NCBI RefSeq assembly: GCF_000264905.1
Contig: NW_006763134.1
Span: forward strand, 1,941,626-2,005,625
Reading direction: 5' to 3'
Length of the DNA: 64,000 nt
DNA from: Stereum hirsutum FP-91666 SS1
Taxonomy: Eukaryota; Basidiomycota; Agaricomycetes; Russulales; Stereaceae
Shown: positions 1-11,560 of the stretch, one piece after another
How positions within the stretch are numbered: the stretch's first letter is position 1
How the letters are laid out: each line of letters opens with the position of its first letter
The notes under the pieces: generated by a model
What the model saw: the letters and a program-made list of their open reading frames with translations, nothing else
What the model was told of the DNA's origin: nothing
Databases searched by the model: none
Program-made: the position numbers and the translations under genes

Positions 1-964
1 GGGGCCGTGTATGCGGGGATGCCGCAGGGGCAATGGGCGGCTAAGGGGAGGAAGGCGAAACGTGCGTTTTCCCTCTCTTTCTCTCCGTTATGGCGGTCTG
101 AACATCTGTACTGACTTCTTCTTGCGTTCGTTTTCAGCCACGCCTCTCGACCTGCACACGACCAACATCAACCTCACCCCCCGCTCCGCTTTCTCCGACA
201 TGCTCGGTTCTCCTCCTCTCACCGGTACCGCCGCCGCCTCACTCCTCAACTCCCCCGTCGGCGAATTCAAAGGCTGGTTCTCCAACCTCTTCAACTGGAA
301 GACCCAATCCGTCTCCCTGCCCTCGTCACTCTCGCCCTCCGCAACACGAGCCGAAGTCAAACGTCTGCTTGAGAGCTTCGGGATCCCCGTCGAGCTCGTC
401 CTCGGCGACTCTGGGACCAGTTCCGGCGGGATTCAGGGTGGTGTGGGTGGAGGAGGGGGTGGATGGTTGAAGTGCAGGATCGAGGACGCGTACGATTCGA
501 ATTCGGGGGGTTTGGTGAGGAAATACGTGAAGTTTAGAGTTGAGTTCCATAGACCTGGCTATGGCCCGATCTCGTCCTCTTCGAACGCTCCGACGCCCAA
601 CCCGAACCACCACCACGCTTTTACTAGCTTGCGAGGCAGCGGCAGCGGCGGCGATAGTCCGATGATGAGCCCGCCGCTTTCTGCGTCTTCTGCTTCTGGG
701 TATTCCAGCAGGAGCGGCTATACCAGTGGAGGGAGTGGGATGCAGGGTGGAGGGGGAGGGGGAGGGGAGTGTCAGTGCGCGATCGTGTTGGTGCATGAGA
801 AGGGGGCGGCGTCGACGTTTAGGCTCGTGTTTCAGAAGGTGAGGGAGGAGTGGATGGGCGGTGTTGGTGGGTATGGTGCGGGAGGCGAAGGAGGGATGTA
901 TTCGCCTGGGCCGCAGACGATGTCGTTGGGGGTTGGGGCGGATGGGGTTAGGGCTTGGGCGTAG
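1..964 (+). CDS. C-terminal part of a protein kinase with a KA1-like domain (partial)
   Basis: Only the 3' end of the gene lies in the window. Exon 1..61 is open in frame 1. A 76-bp intron runs 62..137 (GTGCGT...TTTTCAG), and exon 138..964 ends in TAG. The protein tail has a Thr/Pro-rich linker, then a segment around GWFSNLFNWK, a helix (TRAEVKRLLESFG), beta-like stretches separated by poly-Gly loops, and a last helix (FRLVFQKVREEW). This order resembles the kinase-associated (KA1-type) tail of fungal Gin4/Hsl1-like kinases, where it binds membrane lipids or septins. The catalytic domain is outside the window, so the kinase assignment is inference. The Gly/Ser-rich loops between strands are unusually long. 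The translation at 11..964 that reads through the intron is not the protein. Confidence 0.5.
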   Translation, partial: GPCMRGCRRGNGRLRGGRRNVRFPSLSLRYGGLNICTDFFLRSFSATPLDLHTTNINLTPRSAFSDMLGSPPLTGTAAASLLNSPVGEFKGWFSNLFNWKTQSVSLPSSLSPSATRAEVKRLLESFGIPVELVLGDSGTSSGGIQGGVGGGGGGWLKCRIEDAYDSNSGGLVRKYVKFRVEFHRPGYGPISSSSNAPTPNPNHHHAFTSLRGSGSGGDSPMMSPPLSASSASGYSSRSGYTSGGSGMQGGGGGGGECQCAIVLVHEKGAASTFRLVFQKVREEWMGGVGGYGAGGEGGMYSPGPQTMSLGVGADGVRAWA

Positions 965-1561
965 GGAGGAGCCGCTCGTTCGCTCTCTCGTCTATGTCTC
1001 CTTGGACCTCATTTTGACTCATTCAATGCCGCTGGGAGTCGCGGTCGTCGCATCGTACCGACCTGGCAGATGCCCCCATCCCTCACATGTATACTAGACT
1101 GTACGTACGGCCGTCACACCGTCATGATCATATCTCTAGACTTAGATTCAGTTATATGTACTCAGGCTGCGACGTGGCATTATTGTATTACCCCCCATTC
1201 ATTTTCTTGAAGCTATGTCCACATTCATACATTCAATCTATGGTTGATGAGGAAACAGTGTGTTGTGCCAATAGTGTCACGTCAGTGTCTGTCGGGATAT
1301 CGCATGGGCTTGCCCGTGTTAGATAATTATAGGTAATAGTGTTTGGTCCGCGCGAACTCGACCGAGTCAACGTCACAGTTATGGAGCAAAGCTATGTCGT
1401 GCGAAATTTATATTTTCAGTCGTTGAAGAGATTGAGTTAAAGACAGGTTGCGACAGACGTCAGTAATATAATGTAGTAAGGAGTGTGTAAGTAAATCGTC
1501 AGGATTCGAGCGCCGCTGCTCAATCAAATCAAATCAAAAGAAAAACTGCCCATCATTTTCA
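965..1561. other. Convergent 3' intergenic region
   Basis: About 600 bp lie between the stop codons of two converging genes. It is AT-richer than the genes and contains only short open frames with no recognisable product. It presumably holds both 3' UTRs and polyadenylation sites. I see no repeat or RNA gene. Confidence 0.6.
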
Positions 1562-4500
1562 TCAGCTCACGTCGACCATGACGTTACTTCCCGCATTCCC
1601 ACCAGGCCCGGAAGGTAATGCGACAGCGAAGGTCCGGCTCCATTCTTCGTCTGCATCCGAACGTCTACCAGAGGATTTTGTGTCCTTGGAACAGACCTCG
1701 AGAGTGAGTCGTAGGTTATTCAGGGTCTGGGAGGGATCCGAGACGGCTATTTCACGTTTACTGACGGCGTAGACAAGGACGGAGTTTGCATCGGACGAGA
1801 TACTGAACTCCTCGTTTCTCCGCCGTTGGGCGTCCCCGGACTCAGAGCGTGTTTCCTCGGAGGAATCGGGGACAAAGGCAGAGAGACAGGGAATTCCTAG
1901 GTCTTCCGCCGAGACTACAAGCGTCCCACCGTCTGCATCCCAAAATACCACGAACAGCGTCGCTGCTTCCTGATCCCATACTGCCATCACCTCACCGTCG
2001 TTCCTCAACGTACGGAGCGAGTCTTGCCGCTTGCCACTTTTCTTTTCGAAAGCACCGAAGGACGACGTAGCCGGGTAGATTGTGTATTCCAAGGGATCCG
2101 AAAGAGAAGAAGATGGGTGGTGAATGTATGCGGAGAAGAGATCGACGGTTGTGGGCGGTTGGGTTGACGTTCCGATCGAAGACCAATTTCCGGTCTTTGG
2201 ACCCGTTGAGACGGTCAAGCCGAATGGGGAGTCGGGTCTGTGGTAGGAAGAGTTCCAAGATGAGGAGTTATCGTGTTCCCGATTGTGCTCGGAAGAGAAA
2301 ATGTATCCGACCCCACCGTGCCACAACGATTTGGCATTGGTCCAGTTCCCGCCACCCGGCTGTATCTTCTTCCCATCTACGTATACGTGCCCACTGTGCA
2401 ACCGCTGGTCCAAAACGGAGTATACTGGGGGCGGAGTGGTCGAGTTCCCCGTCGCGTTCCACGCTTGCGTCACATTCGTGACCATGACCCTCTGAACGTC
2501 CCCACCCACGAAGAACCAAGCCTTTCGCCAGCTGAGAGACTTCGTGTACGGATTCGTATACCGCATGACTGCAATACCGACTCCACCTTCCGTCTTTCCT
2601 GCCGTAGAAGGATATGTGACACCACCAACAAAGGACTCAAGACCGGTGAAGGTCGCAGAGCTGCACGAGAGTGGTGTGGCGCCGTAATCGGTGGTTGTGC
2701 CGGGAATGAGATTCCAGTCCCATGAGGCGGCGATATCTTCGTATTCATTTCCGACAAGGTAGGTGTAGAGTGTACCGTCTGACAAGTGGAATCCGTAGGG
2801 CTAACATATATCCGTGAGCTGTCAGGACCTCGAGAGCGAACAAGCTGAAGGCGTACATTCTGAGTATTAGTGCATTCGGTGTTTTTCGTGCGGTTGGAGT
2901 ACATCTTGAGGGTAGTCACGTAACCTTTCCCGCGTTGCACCTATCATTATGTCAAGAGATTGAAGCAGAATTGGATGTGATAAGAGAAGAGGCTAACCAT
3001 GTAATCGTTGCTGTAAAAGTTGCGATTGCCGTAGAGCGCCCCGGCGTTTGCATCCGATGTGTTCTTGACCAGGGCGTTATAGACATCAACCATGCTCGAC
3101 GAGTTCCATAGCTCGCCTAGCTGCTGAATCTCGGTGAGATTGAGGTTCAAGCTGCCTGTTGCCCTGTGTCCGTGATGATGCCCTAGTCAATACACAGACC
3201 ACTGCCCAGAAATCTATGTTATACTCACATCTGATCGGCTACAGCGAAGGAGATGAAACGCGGAAGAGAGCTCTTGAAAGATTGTTCAGCAGATAATCAA
3301 ACGATTCAGGTTGATGAAATGTACTAACGAAATCCCAGTGGAGCGTGCCGGTGAGGACGTTTCGGTATATCATCCATTGATCTCCGTCGATCAATGTCTC
3401 GAAGGCGGTCTTCGACGAATCATTAGCGGAGAACTGGGAATTGCCTGCGTCTATCTCTAGTTCGAGTACATCATTGGAACTAAACCGAGCATGGTATCGT
3501 TTAGAATGCAAAGACGCTCGGCAAGCGATGGGACACTCACTAATCCTTGCCATAGTTGCCGTTATACAGCAACCCGGTATGTTGCCCGAAGCTTCCATCG
3601 GGCTTGATCCCGTCGACTTTGATACCAGGCTCGACGACCACCTCTGCGTTGATCCTCCCGTACGCCTCGGTAATGAGAGTAGCATTGGTCGTCAAAAGAG
3701 CGACGTCGATCCCAATTTTGGCCACGTCGAGGATATTGGCCCCGGAGAGGTATGACTTGGAGCCATTATAAAATGTATCATAGGATCGTGCTGAGATACT
3801 GGCGCAACTTGAGAATTCAGAGGAGGATAGGGCCGCATTGAAGAGGAGGCAGCTCTCATCGACCAGTTTAGGAACGAGAATAACCTTGGACGAAGAAGAT
3901 GAGTGATGATAGATCAATTCAAGAAACAATAACTCGCATACATTCGAAAACCAGTTGGTGTTCCACAGTCCTGGTGTGCCGCAAGGGCACTCATCCGTTC
4001 CGCCTTCGTCAAGACACGCCGCCACGGTGAAGTCGTTCGCAAACCAGTAATTCATGGCAGAGGAGATCACAGTTGCCAGACTCGAGTCGTTGACCCATTG
4101 TTCTTCTCCTGGTATGCCACCGTGCCACGCAGCGCTCATGGTCACTGCAATTAGCGGATCAGCGCCCGCTCTGGTTCATACAAGGTGAGCGCTACCTACA
4201 TATACGCGTCCAATGATCCCCCGCAGGCCAATTGGCGCGTTGAGCATCGCAGCCTGTGGTGTAATCGATCTCAGACGTGGGCCATTGACCGTCTGGTCCG
4301 AGGGTGGAAAGCCTATCGTAAAGATATAAGCCTGCCGATCAAACTAATGTCCTTGTAATTGATTCTTACCATGCAGAGATGTTCGAAACATTGGTGATGC
4401 TTGCGGTTATGAATGATAGTCTTCCATTGAGGACCGTCGACATAGCTTGCAATGTTTGCGAATCGACAAAAGACGTCGGGGTGGGGACAATGGTGGTACT

Positions 4501-4863
4501 GGTAGTATTGGACAACGACACGGCAGAAGTCGAACTAGCGGATATGTTTGAGGTAGAGCTGGTAACAGTCGAAGGAGTGTTTGGTAGAATGGATGAAGAC
4601 GTAGCAGAAGCAGAGAATTGTGTTGCCAAGATTGATCCTCCACTGGCAGACGAGATTGTGGAGGCCAGAACCGTGCTGTTCGCACCGAATGTACCCTGTT
4701 GTAAGCTCTCCAAAGACGAAGCTGCAGCCAACATAGCATGCGAACACAGACAATAATAGGTAATGAAGCTCAAACACAAGACTCGCAGGACAGATCGCGA
4801 GCCCATGATTGTGCCCATCGAATGGGAGGAAGAAGATAGAAGCGCAGAGATGAAAGACTTCAC
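1562..4863 (-). CDS. Secreted polysaccharide lyase family 8 (hyaluronate/chondroitin/xanthan-type lyase)
   Basis: The hand-built model is complement of exons 4863-4370, 4312-4200, 4144-3942, 3884-3541, 3479-3329, 3272-3229, 3163-2998, 2940-2857 and 2800-1562. It gives 945 aa with every intron GT-AG. The first M is followed by a second in-frame M and a hydrophobic signal sequence, then a Ser/Thr-rich linker. PL8 landmarks follow: WFANDF, WNTNWFSNV, SGANILD, KPDGSFGQH, YNGNYG, RGKGYVTTLKMYS and SDGTLYTYL. Family catalytic residues align to Asn320, His372 and Tyr381. The His-to-Tyr spacing of nine residues matches bacterial PL8 enzymes such as chondroitin AC lyase. The enzyme should cleave acidic glycans by beta-elimination outside the cell. 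Substrate cannot be told from sequence. The long last exon carries the beta-sandwich domains. Confidence 0.9.
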
Positions 4864-5826
4864 ACATCCGACCTTTGAACTTTATAGCCATGGACGGAGG
4901 TGTTCCATTGCAAAAAGCGAGCTTACGGCGTGCGAAAGGGTTTTAGACGGCCTTCACTACCGCCCGTCTTAATATAACTCTTCCGACGGTGGGCTGTTCC
5001 ATCTGTGCCATGACGATATATGGAAGGTTGTGGCAACTCGTTCTGCCAGCTGAGGCGCACGCGGTGAAGGTAAGACGCTCGAGGGTTCGCAAGCCAATCC
5101 CGAGACCTCGCCTGGTGACTGCGCACGGTCCGCTTGCGACCGCTTGGGTACCGGGAAGTCGCAGGACATGCGAATATGTTGAAAAAGACAAGAAGTACTC
5201 GGGGTCAAAAGTGTGAGTTCGGAAGTAAGGCCAAAAGCACAGAACTCAAATCGACATCAAACGGAACAGCGGCATCAAGAATTTTTGAGGAGTTCGAACG
5301 CAATTCGTTATTCGGCTAAAATGCTTGTGTATTCGAACACACAGCGCCTCGGGAAAGGCCGTCGACGTAGTATCTCCTATTCTCTCCTATCACGGTTCAC
5401 GAAGCACATATTGCATCCGCTATTGCTAGCGTACACGCCACAAAAACCACCAGATGGAACATAAACCTCCGTCCGCCAGGCCTGGCGGACCGAGAGGTCA
5501 TTGTGACGTGAATCTACCAGACGTCGACCTCCATCGGCGAAAGCTTGGGAGGGAGGCGCGGGGACCGAGGTGGGGCGGCTATAAGCACACAAACGAGTAG
5601 TGTGTTTGTGGGTTGGTTGTGCAGCAGAACGCCACACAAATTGATGCCGACGCCAGTGTGAACTTGGGGAGGGCCGGCTGGTAGGTGTTCGCGGTATAAT
5701 GTCCGGTGTAGGCCACACAGTCGGTAGTCTATGAACGTACTTGATTAACTTGGATTTTCGTAGGAAGACAGAGCGAATGACAAAAAGGGAGTGAAAGACC
5801 CACCTCAAACAGCAAGAGCTGCTCGG
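4864..5826. promoter_or_regulatory. Upstream region of the PL8 gene; 3' flank of the PPR-like gene
   Basis: A 963-bp gap between two genes on the minus strand. Open frames here are short and overlap on both strands without a family match. It should contain the PL8 promoter. The most striking structure is a perfect 20-bp palindrome at 5471-5490. A weaker inverted repeat of CACAAAC/GTTTGTG lies near 5586-5610. Confidence 0.5.
5471..5490. repeat. Perfect 20-bp palindrome GTCCGCCAGGCCTGGCGGAC
   Basis: Both 10-bp halves are exact reverse complements with no spacer. It contains inverted CCGCC/GGCGG triplet-like halves, as in binding sites for dimeric zinc-cluster regulators. It lies about 610 bp upstream of the PL8 start codon. 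A regulatory role is inference. Confidence 0.6.
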
Positions 5827-8439
5827 TTACGAAGACGAATCCGCTGAGCCTGACTGTTTTTCACCGCCTTGCACTGACGTCGCCGCCACCGCAGACGGAC
5901 CCCACTTGAGCCCAAACCCTGACGTCTTCTCGCTCGAATATTGTTTGACCCTCCAATCCGCCTGATAGTACACCTTCCTCCTCTCCGGCTGGTCCAGTTC
6001 CTGCGAGATACGTCTGACCAACTCGACCTGTCTCCGATCTGCTAAATCGCCGAGCCTCTCGCTCTTGGGAGCAGCACTGGCTCCCGTTGCTGTGGCCGAG
6101 CTTGGTCGAACGTCTGCTCCATCCACGTCCAATGCTTGAACTTCGCCTATGTCATCGGCTGCAGTCTGAGTCGGATTCGGCTTGGTGAGATCAATGGGAC
6201 TGGCAGTATCCGACATGTCATCCGGAAAGGGAAAGCCCCACGGATATCGCATCCTGTCGCGGATAACCCTCGCATTATCCGTCATTCCCTTCGCCTTGAA
6301 CCCACTCATCACATTAGTGAACGCTTTCACCAACTCCTTCGACTCACGCCTTCCCGCCGGTGTACTCCACGGCCCTTTAGCACCCGCACCTGCACCAGCC
6401 TTTACCCCCGTCTCTATCGCGCTTCCACCCTCTATCCCTCCGCTCTCATCCTGCGCCAAGACCAAAAAATCCTCTCCCAATCCTAACCTCTCCGCCTCCA
6501 ACCGCTCCATCTGCACCACCAGCTTCATCGCCTTCTCCGCTTTTCCGGCTAATGCGACTTTACCCGCCACGGTCCCGAGGGCCGCGACATTGGGGTTTAT
6601 GCCCTTCTCGAACATGTGGTCGAGGATGCGGAAGGACATAGAGAAGTTGTGGTAGAAGCAGAAGGTGCGGAGGAAGGGGAGGAAGTGCCCGTTGTCGAAG
6701 TGGTCGGCTGGAGTGGGGGAAGGTGGGATCGAGTGATGACGGAATTGGGAGGGAAGAATGGGAGAGGCGGTGGCGGCGGTGGCGAGCGCGACTGTTGAGG
6801 TGGAGGGAGAACTGGGTTCGAGTGAAGAAGAGGGTGATGGAGGTGGTGGTAATGATAAAGGAGCGGGATCGGGAAGGGAAGCAGACTCTAGAAGTTTATT
6901 AGGGTAATGCGGCTGATGCCACTCCAGTACCTCCGTGAACCGTCCAAAAAGCATGTGTACCTCTCGCTCGGTCCTCGTCAACCTAACGATCGCGTTCCAA
7001 GCGAGCGAAGTGATATATCCATCTGCCCATAATTTATGCGGGATATTGAAAGTCGCTAACTCCACGGACATCGGTAAGGCTCCGTTTCGTCTTGGCTGGA
7101 TCTGGCGTTTCGCTGAAAAATGGTAGCGACGATACAGTAGACGTTGTACGATGTCTTCAGGGACGCTAATGTGATGGAAATATTTATGATAGAGATGGAG
7201 GACATGTTTCCACTCGGAACGACGGTGGTGATAAATCATTTCGGCGTGGATGACCCAGGAAAGAGCGTTCAGCGAGAAACGATACGCTTTGGTCCGTAAC
7301 ATGTTGATTTCTGGGGCAGCGAGGATATTGGGGTTTCGACGGTCGGATTCTGGGCTGTAGATCTCGAAGAAGGGGATGAGAGACGTGACGGACATGTGCT
7401 TCTGTGAGAGGATACGCAGAGCGATGGCGATGTTGTCTTCGACGGGCCGGTCTTTGGAGATGGTCAAGAGAGCTCGTGTGAGAGGTACGGAAGGGTTATT
7501 GAAAGTGTATCCGATAGCTTCCATCTGATCAAGGAGCTCCGTTTCGCCTTCGGCCGCTAGGGAATTGACGACATATTCGACGGTGTGTTGGTTGATCGCG
7601 ATACGAAGTGTGTAGGCTTCTCGTAGCAACTCGAGAGCTTGCTGAGGCCTTCTCGCAAAACATTGAGTACGAATGGCATAGCTCCACCATCTGCTACGCT
7701 TTTCGACACGCGATCTGAGACTGTGTGGATGGGTCTCCACTTCGCAGCCTTTGAACGCATCATAGAATTCATGAAGAAACCGGCGCGTCACGGAGAATTC
7801 TGCATATCGCGCGATGTGGCCTACCACGGTTTGACCCACGAGGGGTGCGTATCCTTTCGAGGCGCAGATGAGGCCAAAGTCAACGGCAACGTCGAGAGGG
7901 ATCGCGCTATTGAAGAATAAACGGCGGGTGATGGTGTTAAGGTAAGGGCTTCTGCTAGCCTTGGCTGGTATAACGAGGGAGAACCAGTTGAGGAATGAGG
8001 CGTAGCGATTGGGATTGTTGGGGTCGTTCAAAACGTGCAGCGCAGCTCGGAAGTATCGCGTGCGAGGAACGATGGGTATGCCCATACTGACTAGCTCCGA
8101 GCGTATATTCTCTGCTTCCCTAAAGTTTTGGACCTGAACGAGTCGACTGAGTGGGTCGCATGGATGTCCAGTTGGAATGGACGCAGTATGGTGCGACTTG
8201 AGAGGGAGAGAGATGGAAGCATATTCCTCGTCTTCATCTTCGAATAGACTCGGATCGGGATGGGTGTCGGGATAGTGGACGGCTCGAAAGGCGACTTTTC
8301 CTGGAGTATCGCCGTCGGAGAAGGTTCTGGAGGGGACGTATGCCGGATTGAGAAGGAATCTGGAGTTCAGAAAGTTGTTCCGCCATGGGAGCTTGAACGA
8401 GAGGGATAAGCGACCAAGGGCTAGTGGCACAGCGGTCAT
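5827..8439 (-). CDS. Large PPR-like mitochondrial protein, single exon
   Basis: One uninterrupted frame encodes 870 aa. The N-terminus is Arg/Ser/Leu-rich with few acidic residues for about 40 residues, which suits a mitochondrial targeting peptide. The body is alpha-helical. It has pentatricopeptide-style segments, for example around ARRPQQALELLREAYTLRI and the segment FSMSFRILDHMFEKGINPNV with the helix after it. A low-complexity Pro/Ser stretch sits near residue 545, and the tail is charged. Fungal proteins of this build usually act in mitochondrial RNA maturation or translation. The repeats are degenerate, so the family call is moderate and no orthologue is named. The lack of introns stands out among intron-rich neighbours. 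Confidence 0.55.
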   Translation of the reverse strand: MTAVPLALGRLSLSFKLPWRNNFLNSRFLLNPAYVPSRTFSDGDTPGKVAFRAVHYPDTHPDPSLFEDEDEEYASISLPLKSHHTASIPTGHPCDPLSRLVQVQNFREAENIRSELVSMGIPIVPRTRYFRAALHVLNDPNNPNRYASFLNWFSLVIPAKASRSPYLNTITRRLFFNSAIPLDVAVDFGLICASKGYAPLVGQTVVGHIARYAEFSVTRRFLHEFYDAFKGCEVETHPHSLRSRVEKRSRWWSYAIRTQCFARRPQQALELLREAYTLRIAINQHTVEYVVNSLAAEGETELLDQMEAIGYTFNNPSVPLTRALLTISKDRPVEDNIAIALRILSQKHMSVTSLIPFFEIYSPESDRRNPNILAAPEINMLRTKAYRFSLNALSWVIHAEMIYHHRRSEWKHVLHLYHKYFHHISVPEDIVQRLLYRRYHFSAKRQIQPRRNGALPMSVELATFNIPHKLWADGYITSLAWNAIVRLTRTEREVHMLFGRFTEVLEWHQPHYPNKLLESASLPDPAPLSLPPPPSPSSSLEPSSPSTSTVALATAATASPILPSQFRHHSIPPSPTPADHFDNGHFLPFLRTFCFYHNFSMSFRILDHMFEKGINPNVAALGTVAGKVALAGKAEKAMKLVVQMERLEAERLGLGEDFLVLAQDESGGIEGGSAIETGVKAGAGAGAKGPWSTPAGRRESKELVKAFTNVMSGFKAKGMTDNARVIRDRMRYPWGFPFPDDMSDTASPIDLTKPNPTQTAADDIGEVQALDVDGADVRPSSATATGASAAPKSERLGDLADRRQVELVRRISQELDQPERRKVYYQADWRVKQYSSEKTSGFGLKWGPSAVAATSVQGGEKQSGSADSSS

Positions 8440-8926
8440 GAAAGTCTACAGATATATGTAAGATCATCTCGCCCATCTCGTGCTTCAAAAAGAAAGAAAA
8501 ATGTATACCGAGCTTGTGCCAGCTTCGATGTCGTCGTCACCCCCACAGATGCTAGACAATACGAGGCCACCAAACAATCTAAAGCAGTCGATGAAGATGA
8601 GTTATACGTCAAAATGAACATTAATTGTGTTTCCACCTATTTCCACAAAGACGTAACGCGAGTGCCTTTCGGCGCTGGCGAAGACAACGAGTAGAGGTTG
8701 GGCAAGAAAATACTAAGAAATTATTTGAAAATATTGCGCGCGAGAAAGCAATGCCACGTGACTTTGTTCCAATAGCAGTGCTTTGCTGGTCTTGTTGCTC
8801 CGTCTCGTTCAGCTTCCACCATTCCGAAATATTGTTGAAATCACCTCTGTCGCTGTCAACAACAGTGAGCAAGTCGTTTGTACCGCTGCTGATACATTTC
8901 TGACGCGTTTACGAGCTAGTTTCACG
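8440..8926. promoter_or_regulatory. Divergent promoter between the PPR-like gene and SWI3/RSC8
   Basis: A 487-bp region separates two diverging start codons. An ACGCGT hexamer (MluI-box-like) lies at 8903-8908, about 20 bp before the SWI3/RSC8 ATG. One hexamer is expected by chance every few kilobases, so the site alone is weak evidence. An in-frame upstream extension of the SWI3 frame exists from 8783, but it is not conserved-looking and I take it as untranslated. Confidence 0.5.
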
Positions 8927-11560
8927 ATGGACTCTCCCAAACGGACCGCGTCTCCCTCTCCAGACGCATCCGAGTCGAAGCGTATTAGGCTAACCGTGCC
9001 ACAACAAAATCAAGGTGCATCTCCTGTGGACCCTGAAAACGCTCAAGGCAAGCGTAGCGAGCTCGACCCCATCCAGGGCGGCGAACTCGGTAACATTCCC
9101 AACTACCCCCCGTCTTCACCAGGACCAGAAACTGGAGGCAAGGTCACCTTGCTCAAGCCAGAAGGCGAGGGCGTGGACGACGACAATGCCGACGTCGAGA
9201 TGGGAGATGGTCAGGATGACGATGGCGAGTCGGGAGACGATAATGACGACGAAGATCCCGCCCAACTCGAGGCGAATAGGCAGAGACTGGAGGAACAGGC
9301 GCGCAAATACCTGGCTGCACAGACGCATCAAGTCATCATTCCCTCTTATTCCGCCTGGTTCGACATGTCTGCTATCCATGCGGTCGAGCGACGCGCCTTA
9401 CCCGAGTTCTTCAACGGCAAGAACAGGTCTAAGACGCCTGCCATCTACAAGGACTATCGCGACTTTATGGTCAATACCTACCGTCTTCGCCCCACAGAAT
9501 ACCTCACAGTTACTGCTTGTCGGAGGAATCTTGCTGGAGACGTGTGCGCTATTATGCGTGTACATGCCTTCTTGGAGCAATGGGGATTAATAAACTACCA
9601 GGTGCGTTTCTTTCCCCCTCTTCGTCCCTTCTCAGTCTGTTCGTGGTGGCGGTGGCTTGTACGAAGGGCATATCTTCAGTGCTCTTAGGCTAGTGTTATA
9701 TCTTTCGACTTTTGTCGCACTACTTCTCCCGGTGTGCGAACATGGCGCAGGTCCACCGACCAGCCCTCGATAGCCGCCATGCCCGTTCACGACACATGGT
9801 GTGGTTCATATAACACCAACCTTGATGTTGAGAGCAATAGGGCTCACGGCTCAAACCACTTCTGCGTTTCCTCACCACACACATTTGGAAACTGCCTCTT
9901 TCTTACTGGAGACTTGTGCTCCAGATCATGTCTGTGTTCACTCTCATTTGGACCATCGCATTAAATGTTGTCCTTCCGCTCTCACCCACAGATCGACCCA
10001 GACCAGCGCCCCGCCGCCCTCGCCCCTCCTTTCACCGGTCACTTCCGCGTCATTCTCGACACCCCCCGCGGCCTTCAATCCCTTCACCCCGGCTCCCGCC
10101 CCTCTCAACACCCAGGCGGCCAAGGCCCCAACGGCTCAACCACCAAACGATCTTCCGGCCCCACCCCCGCCTCCCTCGAACTCCGCTCTAGCATCTACCA
10201 AACCACGTCCAAATCCGCCCGCCAAGTCTCCGAATCCGAGGCTGCTATCCTCGCCAACGGCACCACATCTGCTGGCTCGAATGCCCGTCCCACGAACGCC
10301 GTTACCTATAAGTGTGACACGTGTGGCGTGGATTGTACGGCGGTGCGGTACCATTCCCTCAAAGTTAAGGATTTCGAGCTCTGTCAGCCTTGTTATCTCG
10401 ACGGGAGGTTCCCTTCGACCATGTTCAGCGGCGACTTCGTGCGCCTGACGAACTCGGCGTCCGTCAGCGGGAACCAGCACTCTGCAGCGAACGGAGGGGA
10501 CGCATGGTCCGACCAGGAATTGCTGCTCTTGCTCGAGGGCGTGGAGATGTACGACGACGACTGGTCGTTGATCGAGGAGCACGTCGGGACGCGGTCGGCG
10601 CAGCAGTGCGTGCGCAAGTTTTTGGAGCTGCCGATCGAGGATCCGTACCTCGAGAGCGAGGGAGATATGGGGGCGATGAGGTACGCGAGAGTGCCGTTTG
10701 AGCAGGCGGATAATCCGGTCATGAGTGTCGTCGCGTTTTTGGCGGGGGTGGTTGGACCCGGGGTCGCGGCTGAGGCGGCGAAGACAGCGTTAGGAGAGCT
10801 GACGAAGGGAGAAGAGAAGGAGAGCAAGGTGCCGGAGTCGGACAAGGAGGAGAAAGAAAAGGAGAAAGAGGGAGAGAAGGCTGCTACGGTGGAGGGCGAA
10901 GAAGGGGGACACAAGGATAACGAAGACGACAAGATGGATGAGGATAAGGTGGAGGGAGAACTATCTACGCCTCAACAGCCTGAAAAGGCGGAGGCCTCAT
11001 CGAGCAAGCCGACGACTCCTGCTGCAACGGGCGCGGAATCGAGCGACGCTCAGGCGACTTCGTCACCTGCAGCAGAAAAACCTGGCCCTGGCGTTCCGCA
11101 TTCCAAGGTGGTCCGCGCCGCCAATCTTGCCCTGAAGGCGTCCGCGAAAGCCGCATCTTCACTGGTATCTGCCGAAGAAACCAACATCCGTTCAACTCTC
11201 GCGGCCGTGATCAAGCTCCAACTTACGAAACTCGAGCTCAAGATGTCACAATTCGAAGAACTGGAGGATTTATTGGAGGAGGAACGAAGAGCACTCGAGG
11301 GCGCGAGACTGGCTTTGGTCAGCGAGAGGATGACGCTGAAGAAGAACCTGGAGAACGTGAGAGGAGAGTTATCAAAGCACGCGCAGAATCAGGGAGCGGG
11401 CGGGGCTGGGAATATGCAAGGGATTGTCGCCGCGGCGTCGCAGGCAAATATGGGAACGTCGAGTCAGGGTACCAGAATGCAGGATATTTCCCTGGACGGG
11501 ATGGCGATGGAGGGGGATGGGGGTCCGTTGAATGGTGGGAATGTGGTGGCGCTTTCTTAA
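8927..11560 (+). CDS. RSC8: SWI/SNF or RSC chromatin-remodelling subunit (Swi3/Rsc8 family)
   Basis: There are two exons, 8927-9601 and 9992-11560, giving 747 aa. The N-terminus is acidic and Ser/Pro-rich. The SWIRM domain follows from about residue 140 ([20 protein letters not shown]) and continues across the splice into [10 protein letters not shown]-type zinc finger ([10 protein letters not shown]...CQPCYL) and a SANT/Myb domain ([20 protein letters not shown]) come next. The C-terminal Swi3 helical and coiled-coil region follows a Glu/Lys-rich linker. The domain order SWIRM-ZZ-SANT-coiled coil is diagnostic. The protein scaffolds the ATP-dependent remodeller as a dimer in the nucleus. The intron of 390 bp is several times longer than most in this window. 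Start chosen at the first M giving the usual MDSPKR-type acidic leader. Confidence 0.92.
9602..9991 (+). other. Unusually long 390-bp intron in SWI3/RSC8
   Basis: The donor is GTGCGT at 9602 and the acceptor CACCCACAG ends at 9991. Splicing joins INYQ to IDPDQRP exactly inside the conserved SWIRM helix. The intron has stops in the gene frame. No second coding exon inside it was found. Confidence 0.75.

Noticed and set aside
326..796. Minus-strand frame of 156 codons within the kinase tail
   Set aside because: Shadow frame caused by Gly/Ser-rich coding; no domain.
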